NCBI RefSeq assembly: GCF_000003605.2
Contig: NW_003107589.1
Span: forward strand, 28,205-57,042
Length of the DNA stretch: 28,838 bases
Source: Saccoglossus kowalevskii
Lineage: Eukaryota; Hemichordata; Enteropneusta; Harrimaniidae
Reading direction: 5' to 3'
This document shows, piece by piece, positions 12,001-19,420 of the stretch (position 1 is the first letter of the stretch; each line of letters opens with the position of its first letter). The translations under genes were made by a program, and so were the position numbers. A model generated the notes under the pieces. That model saw only the letters and a list, made by a program, of their open reading frames with translations. It did not search any database and was not told where the DNA came from.

Positions 12001-13880
12001 GTTGAATAGTATATTTATATTGTAAATACAGCTGTCACTGCAGCATGTATTGCGATGTTGGGCTGCTGGTTTTCTTGCCACAATGCTTGTCTATATTATG
12101 ATTGGTGCTGTGGCAACAGCAGAGTGAATATTTTGTATTTGCAAACTTTTTTTTCACTAAAACACTATATTATATATTTATATCTATTTGAATTTGTAAT
12201 ATCCACTCAAATTATTACAGTATGGTTTCTGCTGGTTGTTGCTGCAACTGAAAATCAGTAATGAATACTTGATGTTATTATACATGAACAATAGAATTCA
12301 TGCATCCGTAATGTGCCTCATGAACATGTTTGAAGGTGTAACAAACACTTTTGCACGTTTCCCTTTTTTGGTAAGCACTTGGGCAGTACGAGATTGCATC
12401 AACCTTGCTTATATGTGGGTTAGTACAATCCCTGCCTTTGTACTTGTACATGTAGTTTCTTCATGGTAGACGTGTAGTATGTATATGCATGTAAGAAATA
12501 ATAAAATGTTTTTTCCTCTGCAGTTATTTTAGGTAAATCCCATTACATACTGTTCACATTAGTATCTGCAATGCAACCTAGGATGTTGGTCACCTTCGAT
12601 GAACAGCTCAGACCACTTCCTGTACCTGTTCGTGTTGGTCTGGTGAGTAAGGCATTGTGTACTTGATAATATGCATGCGTATGTGGTTTTGTTGTGGACA
12701 CTGAATATATCAGTAAGGTGCAGCATGGACAGGATTATATAAATTTTTACTGTTATTTACTAAGGATGTGGTTTTTCCCAGTGTGACTTGAGTGATATGA
12801 AAAAGAACTGTTTTGATGTGTGCTATGTTGGCCTATGTTACTCATGAATAGTACATTTTGATGTTTTCATTTGTACAGGCAGTGGATGTTGTAGGACAGG
12901 CAGGTAAACCTAAGACTATTACAGGATTCCAGACGTATACCACTCCCGTCTTGTTACAGTTTGGAGACAGAGCTGAACTTGCAACAGAAGAATGTATCCT
13001 TTTTTGACACAGTCAAATATTCAATCTTGTCAAAGGTTTGTTTTTGCACAAATTGTAAACAAATCAAATGAGTTCAGTACTGTGACATTCAAGTCAAGTA
13101 CAGTTGTAAACAAGCTCCATCTATTTTTATGTTTTTCCCCCACCAAATTCCTGAATGTCTTGTTCTGGGCTTGCTTACTGTGGCTGCGCTTTTGTTTCAT
13201 AAATCTTGCCATAATATAATAATTACAATAATACACTAATATAATATATAAAACAATAATTATATCGTCGGCTAAATGGCCGACAATACAGCGAATCATC
13301 AGGTAATTAGTACATCTGTATTGCAAGCATGGTTCAGGAAGCCAGAAGATCGTTATAAGATTTGGAGGTAACATTGCTTGCTTGCAACATAGCTGACAAG
13401 GTGTACAAAACAAATTCTACTGCCACAGTGAATCATTGATATTTCTCTCTCTCCACATTTGTATTTGTAGTATACTCCATATACACACTTGTTTAGTATA
13501 TGGATGCTATTGCTAATTTAATTGTTCATTTATGAGTTGCCACCTTGCATCTGTGGAATAACCCTTGACCTTCGCCTGTATGATGTAAAAATAAGTCCTT
13601 ATTAGGCGACATTTTAAATGTTTACATTTAAAGTGATATCAATAATTTTTCATTCACATTGTTGGAACAGTGCTGCTCTACATTTGAAGGCAATGCTTCA
13701 AGTGCCCCGCCCCAATCTAGTAAAACATTTTGTGATATAAGGCTTAATGGGTTGCTATCCACAACCGATTATTTATTAGTGTGTATTTTCCTTAACTCTT
13801 TGACTTTCTCAGATCTTCCTGTAACCCCTGTGATGGAAGGCTTTGTCATCTTAAAGAAGAATCCAGACTACGAAACCTAG
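55..13880 (+). CDS. PSMD2: 26S proteasome non-ATPase regulatory subunit 2 (Rpn1), 5'-partial, 19 exons
   Basis: Large scaffold of the 19S base. In this family it docks ubiquitin and UBL shuttle proteins and the Usp14/Ubp6 deubiquitinase on the proteasome. Exons read from splice sites: 55-111, 690-854, 970-1091, 3348-3575, 4336-4494, 5233-5377, 5751-5811, 6474-6626, 7488-7594, 8263-8390, 9236-9323, 9737-9899, 10155-10256, 10617-10885, 11165-11333, 11770-11991, 12524-12642, 12879-12993, 13813-13880. All junctions are GT..AG and every phase matches, giving 2640 nt, or 879 codons plus TAG. The product aligns with vertebrate PSMD2 (about 908 aa) from its 'EEDKQLQDEL' region to the C terminus. About the first 45 residues lie left of the window. 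Signatures seen: [41 protein letters not shown], proteasome/cyclosome repeats from about residue 365 ([45 protein letters not shown]), a charged K/E/D-rich loop (about residues 582-615, 10680-10775) and the C-terminal [11 protein letters not shown]. No frameshift or in-frame stop is present, so the gene appears intact. Confidence 0.97.
112..969 (+). other. PSMD2 introns between the first three window exons
   Basis: Introns 112-689 and 855-969. The first holds only a short imperfect hairpin (arms at 339-350 and 371-380, around a CATGTACATG core). I see no other gene or repeat. Confidence 0.6.
1427..1434. repeat. left 8-bp target site duplication CCCTACAC
   Basis: Directly abuts the left CAGTG terminus of the hAT-type element and is identical to 2597-2604. 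Confidence 0.85.
1435..2596. mobile_element. non-autonomous hAT-superfamily DNA transposon
   Basis: A 1162-bp insertion in a PSMD2 intron. Its ends are inverted repeats: left CAGTGTTCTCTCCAG (1435-1449), right CTGGGGAGAGCACTG (2582-2596), which match at 13 of 15 positions. Both ends are flanked by the identical 8-bp CCCTACAC (1427-1434 and 2597-2604). An 8-bp target duplication with termini starting CAGTG is the classic hAT signature. Inside the right end, related G/C-rich motifs recur about every 20 bp (AGCATCGCGG 2511, AGCGTCGCGG 2532, ATCGCGTCACGG 2551), like hAT subterminal transposase-binding sites. No transposase frame is recognisable, so it would need to have been mobilised in trans. 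Confidence 0.85.
2597..2604. repeat. right 8-bp target site duplication CCCTACAC
   Basis: Directly abuts the right terminus of the hAT-type element and is identical to 1427-1434. Confidence 0.85.
2605..3347 (+). other. remainder of PSMD2 intron after the hAT element
   Basis: AT-rich intronic sequence up to the acceptor TTTTGTAG at 3340-3347. I see no gene or clear repeat in it. The 1092-1426 part of the same intron is also featureless. Confidence 0.5.
3813..4024. mobile_element. foldback MITE with TA target duplication (Tc1/mariner-like ends)
   Basis: A 212-bp element in the PSMD2 intron 3576-4335. The left arm starts TACTGTGGAATACTTTATTT at 3813. The right arm, read on the other strand from 4024, starts TACTGTAGAATACTTTATTT. 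Similarity continues inward through TTCGCTGGAATT and TTCGCTGAA for about 45 bases with small gaps. The outermost TA on each side fits a TA target duplication, typical of Tc1/mariner-derived MITEs. Internal sequence repeats TTTCGCTG-type motifs and has no coding frame. Superfamily assignment is inferred from the TA alone. Confidence 0.75.
4495..5750 (+). other. PSMD2 introns 4495-5232 and 5378-5750
   Basis: Intronic sequence on both sides of exon 5233-5377. It contains a perfect 7-bp-arm hairpin (CCACAGT..ACTGTGG, 4686-4703) and otherwise nothing I can assign. Confidence 0.5.
6040..6195 (+). repeat. dispersed repeat, copy 1 (diverged)
   Basis: Intronic segment that aligns, with substitutions and small gaps, to 25170-25330 in the same orientation. 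Shared blocks in order include ATTAGTAGCA, ATGCA, GTCAAA..TAA, CCTA, AATGAT and GAATGCAATTT or AAATGCAATTT. The match lies in introns of two different genes, so it is a transposon-derived repeat and not a shared exon. The class is unknown and the borders are approximate. Confidence 0.5.
6182..6395 (+). repeat. perfect 107-bp tandem duplication
   Basis: 6182-6288 is repeated without a visible mismatch at 6289-6395; both units begin GGTTCAAGTGTACTTCTATT and end CTGGTTATTTGAA. It lies in the intron just upstream of PSMD2 exon 6474-6626. Identity over the whole unit points to a recent local duplication, or to an assembly artefact. Confidence 0.95.
6627..7487 (+). other. PSMD2 intron 6627-7487
   Basis: AT-rich intron. 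Only a short near-perfect hairpin (TTACATCA..TGATGTAA, about 6734-6766) stands out. No gene or element recognised. Confidence 0.5.
7905..8157. repeat. possible foldback element with 14-bp inverted repeats
   Basis: ATTATTATACATCT at 7905-7918 is exactly complementary to AGATGTATAATAAT at 8144-8157, enclosing 225 bp of intron. AT-richness reduces the weight of this match, and no target duplication is clear. Confidence 0.35.
8391..9736 (+). other. PSMD2 introns 8391-9235 and 9324-9736
   Basis: Introns around exon 9236-9323. The first shows nothing assignable. The second contains a minus-strand open frame at 9543-9720, with more balanced codons than its surroundings, discussed in the findings. 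Confidence 0.4.
9900..11164 (+). other. PSMD2 introns 9900-10154, 10257-10616 and 10886-11164
   Basis: Three short introns flanking exons 10155-10256 and 10617-10885. No repeat, RNA gene or additional exon recognised. Confidence 0.5.
11422..11584 (+). other. unidentified coding-looking frame inside a PSMD2 intron
   Basis: Open frame of 53 codons ending in TAA, preceded by a plausible acceptor (GACTTCAG ending at 11421). Residues such as [16 protein letters not shown] and [16 protein letters not shown] have the balanced composition of a real protein end. The frame cannot join PSMD2: the preceding exon leaves one base, and reading on in that phase hits a stop within ten codons. PSMD2 itself is complete without it (11333 joins 11770). 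It may be the last exon of a nested gene, a decayed insertion or a chance frame. I do not recognise the family. Confidence 0.3.
11992..12523 (+). other. PSMD2 intron 11992-12523
   Basis: AT-rich intron. The open frames in it are short and of biased composition; I see no gene or element. The next intron, 12643-12878, is likewise empty. Confidence 0.5.
12994..13812 (+). other. last PSMD2 intron
   Basis: Intron before the terminal coding exon. It contains a perfect 6-bp-arm palindrome GTCGGCTAAATGGCCGAC (13268-13285) and, starting at the ATG inside it (13276), a 31-codon plus-strand frame with candidate donor sites. Neither is sufficient to call a gene. Confidence 0.4.
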
Positions 13881-14560
13881 ACCGTTTTCTATTCCTAATA
13901 TAATGAGTTATTTCTACAAGTTGTCTATAATTCTCTGTAAATAACAAACAAACAAAAACAATTGAGCCCCAATTTTAAAGTTTCTCTGTTTACAACAACT
14001 TGTACACGTGTTACTTTTATTGCCCTCTGAGGGAAACCCCAAAATCAGTTATATTGAAGTAAAGAACAACTGGTTTAGCTTATCATTGTATATTACTCTG
14101 GTTGAAGTTCAGTTGGCTGTACTGGCTTATCACATGTGCCAGCAGGATATAATGCTATATGTAGTGATTGTTATGTATTAACAAAACTTCTTTAGCAATA
14201 ACTCTGAATCTTGTACGTGTACCTGAAGATTTAAAAACTACCTTCTAGTTGTTTGCTCTTCTGTAAACAATTACCAGTATAATTAATGGATTGCTATACC
14301 ACTCTATACACTTGCATGCCGGAACTGATCTAGTCTAGATTACTGTTTTCTGTTGTTGTTTTTTGGAGGGTAAGGGGTGTAATTTTCGAAGTCAACTTAT
14401 TGTTTTTTTTATGAAAAAATAATTTCTAACAAATTCTGGTGACACCTTCATGCTGTAGCAGAGAAACTTTATATCATTTTAGGAAGTTGTTACCTATATA
14501 AATTTGTTTTGTTGACAGTTTCTGTAACAGCTCAATAAACCAATTTATTTCACCAAGACT
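13881..14560 (+). other. PSMD2: PSMD2 3' untranslated region
   Basis: Sequence after the PSMD2 TAG stop. It is AT-rich, with no coding frame, and reaches a canonical AATAAA at 14534-14539. Cleavage is therefore expected within about 10-30 bases after that. The end is inferred from the signal only; earlier or later sites are possible. Confidence 0.6.
14534..14539 (+). promoter_or_regulatory. polyadenylation signal AATAAA for PSMD2
   Basis: Canonical AATAAA about 650 bases after the PSMD2 stop, followed within 35 bases by a T/G-rich stretch (14565-14585) of the kind found downstream of cleavage sites. Confidence 0.55.
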
Positions 14561-14877
14561 AGCACTATTTTTTGTTGTTTGTCTCCATTGTGTGAAGACA
14601 AAAGTCTTTGAGTTACCATCGATTTGTTTCTGTCCACTGATATTTCATGGCCCAGTTATCAGATTTTGATAAAATTTAATACACAGTTGCTATTCAATAG
14701 TCTGCAAAGTTGATTAGTTTCTGGTTACAAACCTTGAATATTGATTATCTAATTTGCATAATATTTTGCTATAACTTCAAGCTTTAGGTTAAATTTGTCT
14801 GGGTTTACACCTGTTATTTGTCACTAATGAGTTAATGTTGCTCCAAATTATTTGGTGCTACTGTTCCATGGACGATT

Positions 14878-14981
14878 GTCTAAAAATGATAAATAAACAG
14901 TGCACTGAAAATGTATGCATGGAGAAAGGGTGTAAATATTAACTTGTGACTATTTGCACTGTTTATTTATCATTTTTAGAC
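14878..14981. repeat. perfect 27-bp inverted repeat (snap-back)
   Basis: 14878-14904 (starting GTCTAAAAATGATAAATAAA) is the exact reverse complement of 14955-14981, around a 50-base loop. It lies about 320 bases after the PSMD2 polyadenylation signal. The flanks show no obvious target duplication. It could be a very small foldback element or a recent inverted duplication. Confidence 0.85.
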
Positions 14982-15474
14982 TGGGACTTGTATTTTCACC
15001 TCAGTGCAGACATGCCTGGGCTAAAACTTTACACGTCACACATATCGAACTTGTGCACAAGTATTTGTTTCCCAATTCAATTAAAGATTGTGACCTATTT
15101 TGTGCTAAAAATCAATCATTTCGAAACCGGATCTCTGTTTTTCCAGATCGAGCTGCAAATAGCTGACTGGCGAACATTTTGTTTTAACAAATGCAATTAC
15201 AGGATCATGTCTGACGTTGTATGATCACATTCAAACTTTTTACACATACATCATATCATGCACAAGTTCAGGCATTTGTTTCATGATCCAATTCAAGATG
15301 GCTGAATGGTGGCCATTTTTCTTGAAAAAATTCATCACAATTAAGCATTCTGCAGTTCTTAAAACTTGCACGTATATGAACGCATTTCATTCACATTGGG
15401 TACATAAATTGAACACGAGACCTTGATACATGTATCATTTTTTTTCTCAGATCAGATTCAAAATGGCTGACTGA
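14982..15474 (+). repeat. degenerate tandem-like repeat segment
   Basis: Similar blocks recur at irregular spacing: ATTTGTTTCCCAATTCAA (about 15064), TTTTTCCAGATCGAGCTGCA (15139), ATTTGTTTCATGATCCAATT (about 15276) and CTCAGATCAGATTCAAAATG (15446), the last three followed by AGCTGACTGG-, GGCTGAATGG- or GGCTGACTGA-like sequence. A related AAAATGGCCGCCAGAC block occurs at 28777. This looks like old dispersed repeat material. Borders and class are uncertain. Confidence 0.4.
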
Positions 15475-15744
15475 TGGTCAAACCGATCAGTTCGTCGACT
15501 GGGTGATCGGTTTGCTGAGCATCTACGGCAAACTAGACAGAAAAATCGTTATTATCCGGTTTCACTTCATTTTAATTCTAGTGGACATAATATTACAGAT
15601 ATGTCTATTTCTGGTGTATGTGTTGTCAATGGCAACGAAAATCAGCTCAGGCGTGTCGAGGAGGAAACTATATTCCGCCTTGGTACTAAAGAACCCCATG
15701 GTATTAACAAACAGTTCAACTCATTTGTTGAGCTCACTACCTAA
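15475..15744 (+). pseudogene. Penelope-like element GIY-YIG endonuclease C-terminus, 5'-truncated remnant
   Basis: The frame through 15493-15741 reads RRLGDRFAEHLRQTRQ, then PVSLHFNSSGHNITDM, then ETIFRLGTKEPHGINKQF, and stops at TAA 15742-15744. This order (RLGDRF-EH, P-xx-HFN-xx-GH-xx-DM, IF-x-LGT-xx-P-x-GIN) is the C-terminal half of the GIY-YIG nuclease domain that ends the reverse transcriptase protein of animal Penelope-like elements. The part with the GIY and YIG tyrosines and the whole reverse transcriptase are missing, and an in-frame stop (15472-15474) lies just upstream. It is thus a 5'-truncated, dead copy. The downstream hammerhead-like motif at 15857-15883 supports the assignment. 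The assignment is from memory of the family, without a search. Confidence 0.75.
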
Positions 15745-15856
15745 GGCGCGTTATTTGTTCTATTGTGGAATTTTTTGTGATTCTAACTTATAGTTCATGC
15801 GCGTTCTTACGTTCCTATGTTCTACCTGTACGTTATCACACTTGCTTCTATGCTAT

Positions 15857-15883
15857 CGATAAAGAGCCATTGCTCGAAACGTC
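15857..15883 (+). ncRNA. hammerhead-ribozyme-like motif in the retroelement 3' tail (degenerate)
   Basis: CGATAAA, a perfect 4-bp hairpin (GAGC 15864-15867, loop CATT, GCTC 15872-15875), then GAAAC and GTC. This is the layout CUGAUGA, stem II, GAAA, stem III, UH of type I hammerheads, which are known from Penelope-like elements. The first core box differs from CTGATGA, and stem III would have essentially no loop, so self-cleavage is doubtful. It lies 113 bases after the nuclease stop, as expected for the element tail. Confidence 0.4.
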
Positions 15884-16181
15884 TAGCTATTTTTAATAGT
15901 TATTTAGGACTACGATTACCAAATATTATCTTCAATATATGATAGTAAAGCCATGATTGTCTTGTAATGGCCACCATACAATTTAGCAAGAATACTAACA
16001 ACTCCAACTTAATTTAGCACATTTAAATAGGTCATTGCTTTCTTCTGCAATTGCTTGAAATTGCTCCATTCATGATCGACACTTTTCTTTGGCTGGTGGC
16101 TATTTTCTTTCTTTTTTTCATGGACCCATGCCGGTTTCTTTTGAATAAAATTAGCTTTTCTGTTTAATTCTAGTACAAATA

Positions 16182-16352
16182 TTAAATATTAATAAATACA
16201 TTGTAAACTGAGAGCTGTTTTCTCGCAGTAGAGGAGGCAAGTGAATTACCAAATTTTGAAGGAGAATAATCCACTGGAGCAGAGCACTTGTAACCGAGTT
16301 GTTTATTGTTCAACTGCTGGAACTGAGCCCAAGTTCTCATGAGTTTTTCCAT
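16182..16352 (-). other. unidentified minus-strand frame A between PSMD2 and DYNLRB1
   Basis: A 56-codon frame from ATG (complement of 16350-16352) to a stop at the left edge. Composition is protein-like (MEKLMRTWAQFQQLNN, then SPSKFGNSLASSTARK), richer in G+C than its flanks. I do not recognise the family. It might be the terminal exon of a small gene on this strand, or a transposon fragment. I could not join it to frame B by matching splice phases. Confidence 0.3.
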
Positions 16353-16646
16353 ACAATGCATCATTATGCAAACTACTAAATTTGTCACAACCTCAAATCA
16401 CATTCCTTTCTCCTTATAGAGAATGAAAACTCATTTTCAGAGATTCTGATATACACTCGTGAGGTACTCCAAACTCAATGATAAATAAACTTAATATACC
16501 GATACATGTATAACCACTAACACCAGCAAGTAATTCTAAATCGCAATGTCATGATAAGAAACCATGTGAAGTTAATAACAATATGGCCGTGTTGCAGTAC
16601 CTGAATAAACATCTAGCAAATAATATTTACGGAAGCACCAAGCCAC

Positions 16647-16847
16647 TCAATTCATATCTGTCTGCCATGCTCTTGACAAGCCATCGACATTGTCATCTTT
16701 GATCATTGTTTTATCTGCCAGGGTCAGCCTTAATTGCACAAGTCTAAAATTTCGCTCACGCAACTGATGCAGCGATTTCCCGTCTTCTTGAAAACTACTA
16801 GCCAGATTACTTTGATATATTATGTGTCTTAACTTTAGATGGACCAC
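16647..16847 (-). other. unidentified minus-strand frame B between PSMD2 and DYNLRB1
   Basis: A 66-codon frame ending in TGA. The later two thirds (SFQEDGKSLHQLRERNFR, then GLSRAWQTDMN) read as a plausible amphipathic helix. Possible acceptor-like TAGs lie at the start of this part, and a strong GTGAGC donor occurs inside the frame. It could be an exon of the same transcript as frame A or an unrelated remnant. Function unknown. Confidence 0.28.
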
Positions 16848-17592
16848 TATCAGATTTGTTCATTTGATTGTGACCATATTATTAATTAAAGAGTTCCAGC
16901 TTAATTGCTTTGATAATTGGTATGTATGGTACATGGGTTGTAATTGTCATTGCAACAATCAAATAAACTATCATTGTTGTGTTACGGCAAGAACAAGAAT
17001 TGAGCCCCGAGTTCGTATGCATTCTTTGAAATAAATAAACCCACACTATCCCATGTGCCGTCATTACAAAAGCTCCTAGTTTCACTTGATTTACAAAAAA
17101 GCATTATCTGATTTACAAAAAAAAAATGATTAACCCTTTTCCTTTAATTAATTATACTGTTATTTTGTTTTAAATGTGAGAGCTTAATTATATGCCTTCT
17201 CCGAAGTATTCTCATGATCTATATACCGGTATATCTATCCCTCAGTTTCGTGAGCTCGCAGGATTAGAATAGCGCCCTCAATCAACGAAAGTTTTAGCAT
17301 ATGTTTTTAATTTGCGAACATGCATACAGAGGTATCCCTACTTCAAAAATAATCTATCATTCAAGTTTATTATTCAAAATTGCTTTTTATTTTTAATATT
17401 ATTTGCCAGGCTCCTTGTCAACAACGCCTAATTGCAATTTGTTTAATATGTAATCTTGTGTGTCGTTGATCCGCGACTCACTGCAGTAGCAGTGACAAAG
17501 TCACGGGCCGATGCCTTCAGGAAAACCTGTGTGAATCTAAACCCATTATGCTAATGTAAATATCCGCTGTGCACCAACATGTACTTAAAATT
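16848..17592. other. intergenic interval upstream of DYNLRB1
   Basis: No gene recognised. A short inverted repeat GTGACAAAGTCAC (17491-17503) and a TACCGGTA palindrome (about 17224) are the only small structures noted. The intervals 14560-14877, 15900-16181 and 16353-16646 are likewise without assignable content. Confidence 0.5.
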
Positions 17593-17624
17593 GAGCATGC
17601 GCAGTGAGATGAGTCCGTAGCAAC
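17593..17624 (+). promoter_or_regulatory. candidate DYNLRB1 promoter elements (NRF1-like site and X-box-like half site)
   Basis: GAGCATGCGCAG (17593-17604) is close to the NRF1 consensus, and GTCCGTAGCAAC (17613-17624) ends in the RFX X-box half AGCAAC. They lie 57-88 bases before the ATG, a plausible core-promoter position for a housekeeping dynein gene. The match is by eye only. Confidence 0.35.
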
Positions 17625-17680
17625 CTCGTATCACTAAAGATTTTCAGGAATCGCGGTTAGACACACACAGAGAGGACAAC

Positions 17681-19332
17681 ATGGTGAGTTGACTCGCGTC
17701 TGTCGTATTTTTGATATTTTGATGTTCTGGGAGTTATTCAACTCGTCTAGAACGGCAGCTGTATGATTGATTTGCGAATGGCTCGATAATGTGTTTTAGT
17801 ACACTGGACGTTCAAAATTAAATGGCGTGTGATGTGGGAGTTGGTGTTGATTCCACTGTACTTTGGAAAGGACTACACTCTGTTACCTCATTCATTTTAA
17901 ACCATCTTCGTTGAGCCTGACTGTGGCTGTGCAGGACTACCAGAGACTGAATATGAACATGACAATGACATTAACGCATACTCGCGCCGTCGGAAATTGT
18001 CCCTCGGCTCATATTGAATTAAATACAAAATGACATGACACGTCGGGTGGCATTTCAAATAGTCTGTTGTGGTATGGTTCGCGTCATGTTTCATTCTCGC
18101 CCTAAGTTGCCCGCCCGCCTTCAACATCCATGATAATCTATACATGTGTTTTTATTTTATCTTAGACGTCAGCCGAAGTCGAAAATACCTTAAAACGGAT
18201 ACAGGGGCATAAAGGTGTACTTGGACTGATTGTTGTCAACCCGGAAGGTCAGTGCATTACCCAATACATCATCATTTTAATTAATTGCAGTGTATGTTAC
18301 CGGATGGTGAATGTTTATAACACCTGTCCATTCGATCGTTTTTTTCTCTCGATGTTGCAAAGTAGAGAAATACGTGTTCGGCGAAATAAGTGTACTCAGC
18401 AATAATTTGAGTTAGCTGATCAAAGGCAATAACTATCGTCAAAACAGTTTTTACTTGTCCGATGTTTTCAAATCCCCGGTTCCAAAAAAAAAAAAACGGG
18501 AAAAAACGCCGCTTCTCGGCACCGGACATCGGGGAAACATAGAATTTCGTCGTAGCTCATTGCATTGTTGGTATTATTAGAACGATCAGTTCGTAGCCTG
18601 AGGTTGTTATTTCTGCAACGGAGGTAAAAATAGACCTCAGTGTTTCTGACGTTCAGTCTCGCCACTTGTCAAACAAGACTCGCTATAGTTACCTGACATG
18701 GACATCAGTAACCCCCCCCCCCTCTCTTCGTTCATTCAAGTTGAATGGTAATCTCAAAATTGAATGTAAACAATAACAGGTGAGGGCATTGTCGTATAAT
18801 TAGGATTATTCTATTGTCTACGATGGATTTGGGTCCAGCATCGCCTTTCCTTTATCGTGACAACAATAACTAGATGAGAGTTTCTTTGTGACGCTGACAA
18901 ACACGGGTGCTGTAAAAGTGTAATTACCTTGCGCAAAAATCAGTTACTTGTCGGTCTTGTAAAACTATCGATCCTACAGGTGTTACAAACACTATGTCAC
19001 GGGCTATTTACAGTGAAATACACACTAGATACACTGAAATTTACAGTGTTCATGTCTGTGACCAGACAATAGCGACCCACTTGGCGGGTTTGTAACGGCG
19101 AATGTGATACTGGTACACATTTGCGCAGTGTAAATTTCAATTCATTTACATGTAAGCAAAGAAAACAGAAGAGTACTATAAAAACGTATTTCGTCGTGTC
19201 ACTGCGAGCCCGAGTGTTTTTGTTTTTTTTGTGGAACTGTCGTTAGTTTCAAACTTCAGTTTTTAAATTAGCATTGTTGTCATGACGGGGCGCAGTTCTT
19301 TTTCCCGTCATTATGTCAAATTCGAGATTCCA

Positions 19333-19420
<88 letters not shown>

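Noticed and set aside
13030-13413. 127-codon minus-strand open frame in the last PSMD2 intron
   Set aside because: Composition is low-complexity in places (runs of I/Y from AT-rich DNA), no recognisable motif, and no splice or promoter context.
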